DNA of 20,622 bases from Zarea fungicola (taxonomy: Eukaryota; Ascomycota; Sordariomycetes; Hypocreales; Cordycipitaceae), in contig FWCC01000289.1 in NCBI GenBank assembly GCA_900169235.1, positions 1 through 20,622 of the forward strand. The letters are read 5' to 3'. Both the position numbers and the translations under genes were made by a program. Positions 8,623-18,074 of the stretch are shown one piece after another. Numbering within the stretch: position 1 is the first letter of the stretch; each line of letters opens with the position of its first letter. The notes beneath the pieces are model-generated. The model was not told where the DNA came from, did no database searches, and was given only the letters and a program-made list of their open reading frames with translations.

Positions 8623-11600
8623 ATGGGTTACAGCAGCTCCGACGACGATATGCCTCTTGCCAGGCCAAACGGAAGGGGTATGTTCGCTACTATGCTGTCA
8701 GTTGATGCATTTTTAACTTCTTTCGTCATTTCATATGCTTTGCGACTGGCGGAAAGATTCTGCTTCCGCCTCCCTCGAACACCAGACACGGGTTTTGATT
8801 TGAACACACGCACTAATCCTTTGCTTTCGTACAGTTTCTGCTGCAATAGTTACTACATCTGTGGATAAAGCCCTCGATCGATCGGCACCGAATGCTCCAG
8901 CTGGTGGCGAAAATATCGTCGTGCGCCGAAAAGCCTCTGATACGATGGACAGGGACAACGCAGTCAACAATAAACGCAAGTCGCGCACGTCCATCACAAA
9001 GATTGATTACAAGGATGACTCCGATAGCGATGCTGCGCCACTTGTAAGTCAAGATGTCCTCATCGTCACTTTTTCGCATTTTTTACCCTGCTGACAGTCG
9101 GCACACAGGCTAAGCGACCACGCTCCAAGAGAGCGCTGGAATCTGATTCTGATGATGAGCCCATCAGCAAGTCAAAAACGAACAAATCCACACCTCGGAA
9201 ACCCGTCGATGACTCCTCAGACGATGATGTGCCACTTGGTAACCTAGCCAAGAAGAAGGCGGCCATCGAGAAAGAGGCAGCAAAAGCATCACAAGCCATT
9301 CGTGCGAACGAGGCTAAGAAGAAAGCTGCCCCGAGAAAGAGCATTAAGGATGAATCAGACGACGACACCCCCCTTGCAAAGTCAGCCACCAAAAAACGGC
9401 AATCCAATGGTATAGCTAGTAAACGAAAGTCCAACGGCGTGAAGGAGGAATCTGATTCCGACGCCCCAATTTCGAAGAAGTCCAAGGCTTCTGCGCCTGC
9501 CAAGAATGGCCGGGCTACACCTGCTAAATCAACGAAAAAGGCGGAGAAAGAGGAGGAAGATGGAGAGCCAGAGTATGAATGGTGGAATGCGCCCAAACCC
9601 GAGGATGATACCATCAAGTGGCAAACGCTAGAGCATAATGGTGTTCTGTTTGCTCCTCCCTATGAGCCACTCCCTAAGCACGTTAAGCTCACGTACGACG
9701 GAACCGACGTTACCCTACCACTTGAAGCCGAGGAAGCCGCTTCATTCTGGGTTGCCATGATGACACCAGCCTCTTCTCACCATCTGGAGAACCCTACGTT
9801 TCGCCAAAACTTCTTCAATGACTTTGTGGAAATTATTAAAAAGGCGGGTGGCGCCAAGAATGCGGCCGGTGAGAAAGTTCAAATCAAGAGCTTGGACAAG
9901 TGCGACTTTTCCAAGATGTACGAGAACTGGCTTGCGAAGACTGAGGCTAAGAAGAACAAGAACCTGTCCAAGGCTGAGAAAGAAGTCGCGAAGGCCGAAA
10001 AAGAAAAAATGGAAGCGCCATACGTCCAGTGTCTTTGGGATGGAAGGCCGCAAAAGGTTGGCAATTTCCGTGTTGAACCGCCCAGCTTGTTCCGTGGACG
10101 TGGAGAGCACCCCAAAACTGGCCGTGTGAAGACTAGAGTCTGGCCTGAGCAAATCACAATCAACATTGGCAGGGATGCCAAGATTCCGGAGCCACCCAAG
10201 GGTCACAAGTGGAAGGCCGTTCAGCATGATCAGAAGGCCACATGGCTTGCCATGTGGCAGGAGAACATCAACGGTGCCTACAAGTACGTTATGTTGGGAG
10301 CGGCCAGTGATGTCAAGGGTCAAAGTGATTTCAAGAAGTTTGAAAAGGCCCGTGAGCTGAAGAAACACATTGAGAAGATTCGTCGCGATTACACCAAGGA
10401 ACTCAAGAGTGAAGTCATGGCCGACCGGCAAAGAGCTACTGCCATGTATTTGATTGACAAACTAGCCCTCAGAGCTGGCAATGAGAAGGATACGGAGAAT
10501 GAAGCCGACACTGTCGGCTGCTGTTCTCTGAAGTACGAGCACATTACACTTGAGCCCCCAAACAAGGTAACTTTTGACTTCTTGGGCAAGGACAGCATCC
10601 GTTACAACGAGACAGCCACGGTTGATGCGCAGGTCTTCAAAAATTTCAAGCTGTTCAAAAAGGCACCTAAGACTGACGGTGACGACCTCTTTGACCGCTT
10701 GACAACATCACAGTTGAATAAACACTTGAACAGCTACATGCAGGGCCTTACTGCCAAGGTCTTCCGTACCTTTAACGCTTCTTTCACAATGGCCAGACTT
10801 CTCCGACAACTCGAAACAGACCCACGTTCCAAGGGCTCGATTGCCGAAAAGGTCAAACTTTACAACGACTGCAACCGAGAGGTTGCTATTCTTTGCAACC
10901 ACAAACGTTCAGTTGGCGCTGGCCATGACCAGCAGATGCAAAAGCTAGGCGACCGTATCAAGGGCCTGCGATATCAGCAGTGGCGCACAAAAATGATGAT
11001 TCTCGACATTGACCCCAGTCAGAAGAAGAAGAAGGGTGCCGCTTACTTCCAGATTGACGAGGATATTGACAAAGAATGGATCCTTGAGCATCAGCAGTTT
11101 TTGGTTGAAGAGCAACGAACGAAAATTACAAAGAAGTTTGAGAAAGATAATGAGAAACTCAAAGCTGAAAATGAGAGGGCACTGCCGGAGAAGGAGCTAA
11201 AGGAGCGCCTCCTGGCTGTCAAGGAACTGGAGGCCAAGTTCAAGAAAGAGAACAAGAGTAACAAGGTGGAGGCTGAGGGCCGTGGGCCTACTGTGGAGAA
11301 ACTAGTCGCGGCAGTTGAGAAGCTGGATGATCGCGTCAAGGTCCTTGAGATGCAAGCCGAGGATCGTGATGGCAACAAGGAGGTCGCCCTGGGCACTTCC
11401 AAGATTGTGAGTCTTGACAATTGAGGATGTAGGCAGTAACAAGCTAACCTGAACTCCAGAACTACATTGACCCTCGTCTAACGGTAGTCTTTTCGAAGAA
11501 GTTTGATGTTCCTATTGAGAAGTTCTTCTCGAAGACCCTGAGAGACAAGTTCCGATGGGCTATCAAGTCTGTCGAAGATGCTGATGACTGGGAGTTTTAA
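8623..11600 (+). CDS. TOP1: DNA topoisomerase I, eukaryotic type IB
   Basis: This nuclear enzyme nicks one DNA strand through a 3'-phosphotyrosine link to relax supercoils. Exons 8623-8677, 8835-9043, 9109-11406 and 11460-11600 give 900 residues; introns are 157, 65 and 53 nt, all in phase. The first ~240 residues are a charged, disordered, nuclear-type leader with about six repeats resembling SDSDDxPLAK. The core starts near [20 protein letters not shown]. The conserved [20 protein letters not shown] lies near residue 399. The catalytic pentad is complete: R543 (LALRAGNEK), K582 (FLGKDSIRY), R641 (KVFRTFNAS), H686 (ILCNHKR) and Y856 (SKINYIDPR). A Lys/Glu-rich coiled-coil linker (about 735-845) joins core and C-terminal domain. 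The last intron falls between SKI and NY, so an unspliced message ends at 11424 without the catalytic Tyr. N855 matches the human Asn722 linked to camptothecin sensitivity. Confidence 0.98.
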
Positions 11601-12225
11601 TGAGAGGTTTGAGAAACTACAAAGTTGCGTATCTTGGGGGGAGCTGGTGATACAATTCTTTTTTTATATTTATCCCCTTTCCGTTTCGTTAATGTTTTCG
11701 TCTTGCTCGTTTGAAGCTTTCTTTTTTGGGCGTATTTTGCGGAGGAGCTCAATATATCGCCAGACGGGGAGAATTTACAGCGGTGCACCGTCAAGCTGGT
11801 GGGATTTTATGTTACGAGGTCTTGCTGCACATTCATCTGGGTGGCAGAAGACCGGGCGTTTGTTTTGGGGTCAGAAAAGGCCATTGAGGCCACAAAGGTC
11901 GACATAGATGCAAGGCGATGAAAGGGAGATATTTTGCACAGCACTTTTTTTTTTCTCGCTCTGAAGCATGTACTCTCTAGTAGGCGCTATATTGCTGGGT
12001 ATACGATGAAGCCTGCACCCAGGCAAATATACATGATGCATTGAACATTCTCTGCAATAGCATAGTTTATTCCCAGTTTTGCTAAACTGTCTTCATTTTG
12101 CTTCCACAGCACAATCGTTCATTCTGCCCAAAAAAAATCTATAAAAGTACCACCATGGGGCGACGCCCTCGTTATTCTATCTCTATTATTATATAATTCA
12201 TGACTTGAAAACGGCCCAACGCCGC

Positions 12226-12246
12226 TGCCGCCCCTTAATGGCGGCA
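12226..12246. repeat. GC-rich inverted repeat TGCCGCC-N7-GGCGGCA
   Basis: Perfect 7-bp arms (12226-12232 and 12240-12246) flank a 7-nt spacer. It lies about 150 bp downstream of the Crh stop codon. It could form a stable hairpin in a 3' UTR on either strand. Intrinsic termination of the bacterial kind is not expected in a fungus. Confidence 0.5.
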
Positions 12247-12274
12247 ATGCAAAGTGAATATCTTAAACCCGTGC

Positions 12275-12318
12275 TATGTATGCGTGTATGCTTATATGCG
12301 TCTATATATATGCATGTA
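12275..12318. repeat. Alternating pyrimidine-purine tract
   Basis: Three nearly contiguous alternating runs (12275-12291, 12293-12301 and 12303-12318) are built from TG, CG and TA steps. Such tracts can adopt left-handed or melted DNA under negative supercoiling. Any function is inference. Confidence 0.45.
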
Positions 12319-12397
12319 ACCAGACGTAAAAAAAGTATAGATACGTGAAAATGACCAACTTCAAGTTACTGTACATCCCCTCTGCTCGCGCCCATTC

Positions 12398-13612
12398 TTA
12401 TATGGATCTCCCCAGTAGAATGGCCGAGCCCAGGGCGACTGAACTCGAAACGGCCAACAGTAGCAACGACGGCGTGACGAGGACGGCGGCCGCCGAGGAC
12501 CGCAGAATCTTGCCATCTGCGGTCATGTACCAGCCACTAGGGATATTGCCTCCTGTGGGCGGGTTGGTGCCAACCCACGGCCAGCCGGTCTGCGTCTTGG
12601 TCGCTGGGCTGCCGTCCTTTCCCAGACCGCCGATGGGCACGGCAGGCCCCGATGTCGTAGGCGGCTGCGAAGCCGGCGGCGCGGCGCCAGTAGCGGTGAT
12701 GGTGGGTATGTTCTTCTGTCCGCTGGCGTTGCCATTGACGGCACCGTCGACCGCGACGATGGACTGCCACGAGCCCGAGGTGTCCTTGTAGGTGTACTGC
12801 TTGCCGGTGGAGTAATCAGTGATGAGGGCTGATTTGACGGCCATGGTAAAAGGACCCTTGGAGAAGTCGGTCGGGCCCCGCGCCCACGCCACGACGCCCG
12901 GCCCGTTGCGCGACGCGTCGCCGCCAGCCCAGGAGCCAAATTTGACCTGCATAGGCGTCTGCGGGTACTGGTTGGGTTCAGCGTCCCCTTGCTTCAGCTC
13001 GCGGAGCACTTGGCCGTTGGCGGTCCAGATAATGCGATCCTTTGTCCAGTCGATGGCGTAGGTGATCCAGGTTGCCTGGGTGCCGGTTACGGTGTGGAAC
13101 TGACCGCGGTTGTAAGTGGTGGTCTGCCCTTTGCCGAAATAGTTGGACTGCATCTCGTCCGGATTGCTGCCGAGCCACTCCATGTCAATCTCATCGAGGT
13201 CGTCGGACTCGAGGACGACGGAGGAGACGATGCCTGCGCCTGGGGCGGCCTTCATGGTGATCTCGACGTGGCCAAACATGATGTAGAAGAGCGAGTTAAG
13301 CTGTGGTGCGTCACCGCTGGCGGCGACGGTGAAGGACACCCCGTTAGCCGGAGAGTATGCGGGCACGCCCTGGGCGGCAAATGAGTTGACTGGGCCCTTT
13401 GTGAAGTCAATATTGATGGACATGCCGAGGGCTGTGTTTGGTGGGCATGATGCTGTCGAGGCGCCTCTGTTAGCAATTTGTGGAAGAGCGTAGGGAGAAG
13501 TGAGTATATTTGAATACATACTTTGGAGTAGTGGATTGCATTTGCTCCATGTTTGTGCTGATGTGGTAGCTAGGAAACAAGCTCCTGCTGCTATGCGGAA
13601 AGGTATTCTCAT
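12398..13612 (-). CDS. GPI-anchored Crh-family GH16 cell-wall transglycosylase
   Basis: Crh enzymes work at the cell surface, cutting chitin and joining it to beta-glucan. I assign two minus-strand exons, 13612-13522 and 13452-12398, giving 381 residues. The signal peptide MRIPFRIAAGACFLATTSA is followed by QTWSKCNPL. The intron (GTATGT...GACAG, 69 nt, branch GCTAAC) yields CNPLLQTSCPPNTALG, matching family cysteine spacing (C25, C33). A nearer acceptor at 13465 is also in frame but lies only about 6 nt from the branch site. The catalytic motif DEIDMEW supplies E118, D120 and E122. Beyond the catalytic domain come a Pro/Thr/Ser/Gly-rich stalk (about 270-335) and a C-terminal hydrophobic segment after KILRSSAAA, which is a typical GPI signal. 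The intron length is a multiple of three and stop-free, so a retained form with 23 extra residues would stay in frame. The precise acceptor is the main uncertainty; the polysaccharide specificity is inferred from the family. Confidence 0.93.
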   Translation of the reverse strand: MRIPFRIAAGACFLATTSAQTWSKCNPLLQSMYSNILTSPYALPQIANRGASTASCPPNTALGMSINIDFTKGPVNSFAAQGVPAYSPANGVSFTVAASGDAPQLNSLFYIMFGHVEITMKAAPGAGIVSSVVLESDDLDEIDMEWLGSNPDEMQSNYFGKGQTTTYNRGQFHTVTGTQATWITYAIDWTKDRIIWTANGQVLRELKQGDAEPNQYPQTPMQVKFGSWAGGDASRNGPGVVAWARGPTDFSKGPFTMAVKSALITDYSTGKQYTYKDTSGSWQSIVAVDGAVNGNASGQKNIPTITATGAAPPASQPPTTSGPAVPIGGLGKDGSPATKTQTGWPWVGTNPPTGGNIPSGWYMTADGKILRSSAAAVLVTPSLLLLAVSSSVALGSAILLGRSI

Positions 13613-13686
13613 TTTTGTGTGTATGTGACGTGAAGCAAACTAACGTTCGTGGTGATGATTGAGTGGTTGACGAGTGGAATCGCCAG

Positions 13687-13692
13687 TATATA
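13687..13692 (-). promoter_or_regulatory. TATA-like element of the Crh gene
   Basis: TATATA lies 75 bp upstream of the Crh start codon, a plausible place for a TATA box with a short 5' UTR. No transcription start is mapped. Confidence 0.4.
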
Positions 13693-14067
13693 CAAGTATG
13701 TATGAATGCTGCTTGTAGGTGCTATATGTTAAATCAATGAAGAATAAAAAAGTTCAAAAGTAGAAAGCTGAAAAGAAATGAGATGAGATAAGAGGAAACA
13801 TGGGAAACTGCTGGGCTGTCTTCGAATTCAGGCACAAGCCATGGGTGCCAGGGGTGTGAGTCCCTAGTCGGACTGCCTTGGTAGTCCCAGCCACGCGATG
13901 CGTCACTGCTCGTTTCGCTATCAGCCCACTGAATGGACCTGCATGGGGGTGCTTGCTCAGTGTCGTTGTAAGATACATGGAAAAAGCAAAATACGATAAA
14001 AATAAGAAATGCGAGTAACAGTTTAAAAAAGAAAAAGAAAAATTTCTCGGTCTAGTTGCGTCTTTCT

Positions 14068-14100
14068 CTTCTTCTTCTTCTTCTTCTTCTTCTTCTTCTT
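14068..14100. repeat. (CTT)11 / (AAG)11 trinucleotide microsatellite
   Basis: Eleven exact CTT units occupy the + strand, about 455 bp upstream of the Crh start. It gives rise to a spurious poly-Glu frame on the minus strand. The number of units is likely to vary among strains. Confidence 0.95.
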
Positions 14101-14290
14101 CATGCAAAGTATTCTGTGAGACATGTTGTCACGGCATCACGTACCCGACGCTGCAAAAATCCAAATATATAGTGGCTGGGTGTTGTGGCGACTGTTGGCG
14201 ATTAATCGGCCGCCTTCAGAAGCTTGTATCCGCTGTTAGCACCCCTGTAGCTCCTTTTAGCAGCCCCCACGCTGCCTTCAATTTTCGGTG

Positions 14291-14336
14291 GAACTTGGTG
14301 GCTGGGTTTCGCCACAGCTTGAAATTGGTGGCTGGG
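14291..14336. repeat. Direct repeat pair with GTGGCTGGG core, 30-bp period
   Basis: Two 16-bp copies (14291-14306 and 14321-14336) differ at one base and share TTGGTGGCTGGG. The same 9-mer core GTGGCTGGG also occurs at 14172-14180 and, in reverse orientation, at 13886-13894. All four lie upstream of the Crh gene. Confidence 0.8.
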
Positions 14337-14588
14337 GCATCAAGTGAGACGAAGCCTCATCCAACGGCTTCCCCAGCACTTCGTACAGAGGTTTACAAAA
14401 ACAATCTCGGCACCGCTTAACACAAACTGGTGTATTCGTAATCTCTACGTGTCACTTCTCCATCCCAGATAAGCCGTGTTATCCGTGCCTATATCCGCAT
14501 TCCAACGAGTAGCCCCATCCATCCAACCTTCTATCCATATCATCAGGCCGCCTTCAATTATATCTGGCGTCATCTCTCTTACTCAGCA

Positions 14589-16353
14589 TTACAATATGTA
14601 CGGGTTATACACGGTACCATCCCGCATAGCCTTGTGCGCCAGCTTCTTGTTTGATCGGTGCAGCAAAAACTTGAGCACCAGTGCGCTCACAATCGCCAAC
14701 GCACCAAACATGAGCATCAGGATAAACGCCCGCTGATAGCGCGGCTCGTCACTCTGGTCAAAAAAATATGGTGCCATAAAGTTGCCAATCTGGCCCAGCA
14801 CGTTGATCAGCGCGACTGCCACGGCGCGCTTCTCAGGTGTCTTGCTCAGCGTGCCCGTGATCCATACGTTGATGAGCGGGTTGGCGATAAACATGCCACC
14901 AACATACATAAAAGCCGCCGCATATCGCGCCGCCGTGTTGGTCGTTGCCAGGCAGATAATGTAACCCGCGATGCCGACTGTGGCCGGGGCGGCAAAGTGG
15001 AACCCACGCTCCCTCTTGCGGTCCGAGTGCCACGCGTTGACCAGCGAGCCGACGGCCGCAAAGAGATACGGCGGCGCGGTAAGCAGTAGCACCGTCGTGC
15101 GGGACTCAAAGCCGAGGCCGCGGACAATGGCGGGGAAGAAGTTGGAGAACCCGTAGGCAGCGGAGAGGGACAGGTTCATGGCGACGAGAACCCACGTCTT
15201 GTAGTCCTGGATACACATCTTGAGACCGTACCAGACGCCGTGCTTGCCCTCGGAGATCGACACGCGGTCCGCCTCGATGCGCGCGACGGCGATCCGGCGC
15301 ATATCCTCCGTCATGGACCACATGGCGCTGCCCGTCTTGGAGGCCGGGTAGTCGGGCAGCACAAAGATGCAGATTAGGGCAAGGAACGCACCTACGGCAG
15401 CGAGTACAATAAAGAGCCACTGCCAGCCAGCCAGACCTCGAGCACCCTCCAGTGTCGCAAAGACGCCGGCAGCAATGAGACCAGACGTAGCTTGGGCCAT
15501 GGTCAGGCCCGTGTAGAGAAAGGCGACTCGCAGGGCCATTTCTCGCCTGGTGTACCAACATGACATGACGTAGATGGCCTATTTCACCATGTTAGCCTTT
15601 CTATGTTTCTTGCTTGTCTTCAATCTAGAAGTAAATATTGTAGCCATACTCCTGGAAACAGTGGCGCTTCGACAATGCCCAGCATGAACCGAACAGCCAC
15701 CAGACCCTGGTAATTCTTGACACCGCAGGTGGCAGCAGAAACACCAGACCACACAAGAGCACAGACCGGTAGATAAATGCTTGGACGTATAAATCCAATA
15801 ATCATATTTGATGGGATCTGTCCTATAACATAACTATGCATCTCAATGAGTTAGCTCATGTGCATTGAAACTCTCCCACAGTCTTCGAGAGAAGTTGCAG
15901 CTTAGAGAAGAGCCTATCAAGCGGTAGTTGACATACCCAACGCTTAGAATTGAGACTGCTGTGCTGAATTGGTAGCCTTTGAGGTTCAAGTCTTCGTCGA
16001 GGGAGCTAATTCGTGCTTGGCTGCAATAGATACATGTCAGTGTCTCTGACTCCGCCATCTCTGGTACGTCGTTGTGCTCACGCTATGGATGCACGATCCA
16101 GGTAGTTAAAAAGATACAAAAGGATCAGACATGGCATCAGTGTCATGTCCAAGCGGTGGACGACTTTCTTTTCCAGCTCACGCCAGTTTGGAATACCAAG
16201 CGCCTCGATGGGCTCCTCTGTGCTTGGAAGCTCCGAGATCTTGAGAACGTCTGGGGCCTCCTCAACATGAAGGGCATGGATAGGAGGAGCTTGATCCTTG
16301 ACCGAAGATGGGGCTTGTTCGCCAGCTGATGGCCGCAACTTGTCGTCCGACAT
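14589..16353 (-). CDS. MFS transporter, anion:cation symporter (Dal5/allantoate permease-like) family
   Basis: This is probably a plasma-membrane proton symporter for a small organic anion. Four minus-strand exons (16353-16082, 16020-15937, 15833-15650, 15578-14589) give 509 residues, normal for the family. Introns of 61, 103 and 71 nt use GTGAGC, GTATGT and GTATGG donors, with branch-like CTGAC in the first and CTAAC in the other two; all phases agree. A polar cytosolic leader of about 70 residues precedes TM1 (MPCLILLYLFNYLDRASIAQ), whose LDRxxI-AR pattern is typical of the ACS family. GYVIGQIPSNMIIGF (TM2), VRFMLGIVEAPLFPGAIYVM (TM4) and YTRREMALRVAF follow. WYGLKMCIQDYKTW opens the second half, with its own set of hydrophobic spans. 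Twelve spans are expected; I count hydrophobic stretches consistent with that. The substrate cannot be read from sequence; allantoate, nicotinate, pantothenate and related anions are known in the family. The upstream region has a CGG-N7-CCG palindrome. Confidence 0.92.
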
Positions 16354-16494
16354 TTTTAAGACAAGAAATTCAGATTCAGACTGGAAACTTAAGGCTTCAA
16401 AGGCAAACTACTTTTGGCACACCTGAAGGGTATGAATAAATCTACGTCTTTTATACTTTAATTGAGACGGCGCTCTGTGGATTCTATTTACATG

Positions 16495-16511
16495 TACGGA
16501 TTTTATCCGTA
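16495..16511. promoter_or_regulatory. CGG-N7-CCG palindrome, candidate Zn2Cys6 site
   Basis: TACGGAT-TTT-ATCCGTA is a perfect palindrome with 7-bp arms and a 3-nt centre, so two CGG triplets face each other across 7 bp. It lies about 142-158 bp upstream of the transporter start. Fungal Zn(II)2Cys6 dimers bind inverted CGG triplets with factor-specific spacing; the specific regulator is unknown. Confidence 0.5.
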
Positions 16512-17301
16512 AAATTTCAAACCCCCAACTTCTTCATTCTGAAGATCCGACTTTTGTGCCAAGCTTCTCGGCTGAACCTCAAAGGCGCGCAGTGCAATAC
16601 TGCAGTGGATTAATACAACTTGGCTTTCATTACCTTTTGCGGGGATATATGTTTTCCTTCTTCAAGTTATAACGGCAATTGAAGTTCTCTCCCCTAATTC
16701 AGTTATGATGGGCAAAAGGCTCGCCGTGCCAAGCGGTATCAAGACCGGCTCGAACATGAATGGGACCACATTACTCGATACCCCGTTGCAAACCCCACGA
16801 GGTTGAAAGTCTCTGAAAGACGGAAGCAATACAGTAAATGCTTGGAGAGCCAGGACGACTTTTACCCGGCTAACAACTACGCCACTGTTGCTTGGCGAGG
16901 ATGCACGGGTACGGTGAGACGGGGAATCTTGCAGGCTGAGACCGAGTGGTGCCCGCAGAAGAGTGGCGTTAGAGGGTCAAGATGTGGCACTAATTTAAGC
17001 CAAGATTGTAATTAGTTGCAAAGCAGATTTATGGTTAATCTTTATCCGGCTCTGCAAGGTCCCGGCTTGCTTCAGGCGGGCATCAGTATACAAGCAGCCT
17101 GGCCAGCGTGGGCCGTAAACCCCACGAGTCATCTCATCATTTCGCGGTTTTCCTTGGATTATATACAGAAATTGAAACAAGCACTCAATTTGTCGCGGCA
17201 TTCAATGTAGAAAGTGAGCTATCCAGTCCTTTCTCATGGAGCAAAGACACAGTGGTCTTGTCAAAGCTGCGAGGAATCCTCCCCCGCCCCCAAGAAACGT
17301 T

Positions 17302-17344
17302 TTCTCCAACATTGTCCCGCAGTGTGGGGGAGCGCGTTGGAGAA
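17302..17344. repeat. Inverted repeat TTCTCCAAC-N25-GTTGGAGAA
   Basis: Perfect 9-bp arms flank a 25-nt spacer that contains a further short CCC/GGG pairing. It sits in the gene-poor interval. It could be a structured RNA element or a small transposon remnant, but no target-site duplication is evident. Confidence 0.5.
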
Positions 17345-18054
17345 TTGCCTCTTCATTGATAGGCTGCTCGCCAAGCTTCCCGTCTTAGCATTTGGTTTGC
17401 TGCGTGGCTTGAATTGGAGATCTTGGCTGCGCTCGCTTAACAGGTTTTCATTTCTACTCCCCCGTAGTCGGGCGAACATGTCGGAAGTGCGAGCTCAAAC
17501 GGCTCGTAAATCCGACAGGCACGGTAGAGATGTCACAGTAAAGAGCAAAAGAAAAGAAGAAGAAAATCTGTTCATCGTTGTAAATAGACAGAGGTACAGT
17601 GATAAGCCAAGGTCTGGGCGAGATCCACAGGAAACAGGAAGCTCCGAGTCACGGCCCAATGCCATTGAGAGAAATTGCAATGTGGTATTAGATTAGCAGG
17701 CCTCAGTATTATGTGTGTATGCATTAAACCATGGATTGTAATATTTTGTGAATCTTGCAGCGTCTCTAAAAACATAAGAATGCAATATTGCCTGGTCACT
17801 CAGGCGTATTCTTCAAAACCCCAATCAGGTACATCATCTCTTTTGAGATCGTTTTTGTTCCAGCTCCCATTGCCTTGAAAAGAGAAGAAAGATGATTGAA
17901 AACGGTGGAAGAAGAGAAAATTGTCTAAAAAAACACGGGAGAGGGAAAGGTAAGTATTCTTTCGGTGGATAAATTTTACATGATGCCAATCCCAAAGAGG
18001 GCAGTAGGTCCGGAGTTTGAGATTACATTTCGTTGTACAGAGAGGGTACAGAGT

Positions 18055-18074
18055 ATGCAAACTACAGTTTGCAT
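18055..18074. repeat. 20-bp palindrome ATGCAAACT-AC-AGTTTGCAT
   Basis: Two perfect 9-bp arms are separated by 2 nt. It lies 33 bp beyond the URA6 stop codon, so on the minus strand it probably falls in the 3' UTR, where an 8-bp stem with a 4-nt loop could form. Confidence 0.6.

Larger units (their letters stand above)
11601..12397. other. Convergent 3' region between TOP1 and the Crh gene
   Basis: This ~800-bp gap between two converging genes should contain both 3' UTRs. It has a T10 tract at 11945-11954, an A-rich stretch near 12131, a GC-rich hairpin at 12226-12246 and an alternating pyrimidine-purine block at 12275-12318. Open frames here are short and show no recognisable protein, so I see no gene. 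Confidence 0.5.
13613..14588 (-). promoter_or_regulatory. Upstream region of the Crh gene
   Basis: This 976-bp gap lies between the Crh start codon and the end of the transporter gene; both genes are on the minus strand, so it should hold the Crh promoter and the transporter 3' UTR. It contains a TATA-like element, a (CTT)11 microsatellite, four copies of GTGGCTGGG and a 30-bp-spaced direct repeat. The open frames at 13754-14107 (minus; a run of Glu codons from the microsatellite) and 14172-14420 (plus) show no recognisable domain. Confidence 0.5.

Noticed and set aside
9742..10431. Long minus-strand frame opposite TOP1, and similar shadows inside VPS33, LSD1 and the transporter
   Set aside because: They lie wholly within exons whose sense product is certain, and their translations show no family features.
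11879..11891. GGCCATTGAGGCC, an SfiI-type site like those in cDNA cloning adapters
   Set aside because: The flanking sequence does not match an adapter as I know it, and the degenerate site can arise by chance in a 3' UTR.
13754..14107. Minus-strand frame beginning with a run of Glu codons
   Set aside because: The Glu run is the (CTT)11 microsatellite read in reverse, and the rest has no recognisable domain or gene context.
17214..17696. 160-codon plus-strand frame as a gene
   Set aside because: Two CxxC-like cysteines are too few to call a zinc finger, and there is no start context, intron or domain that I can recognise.
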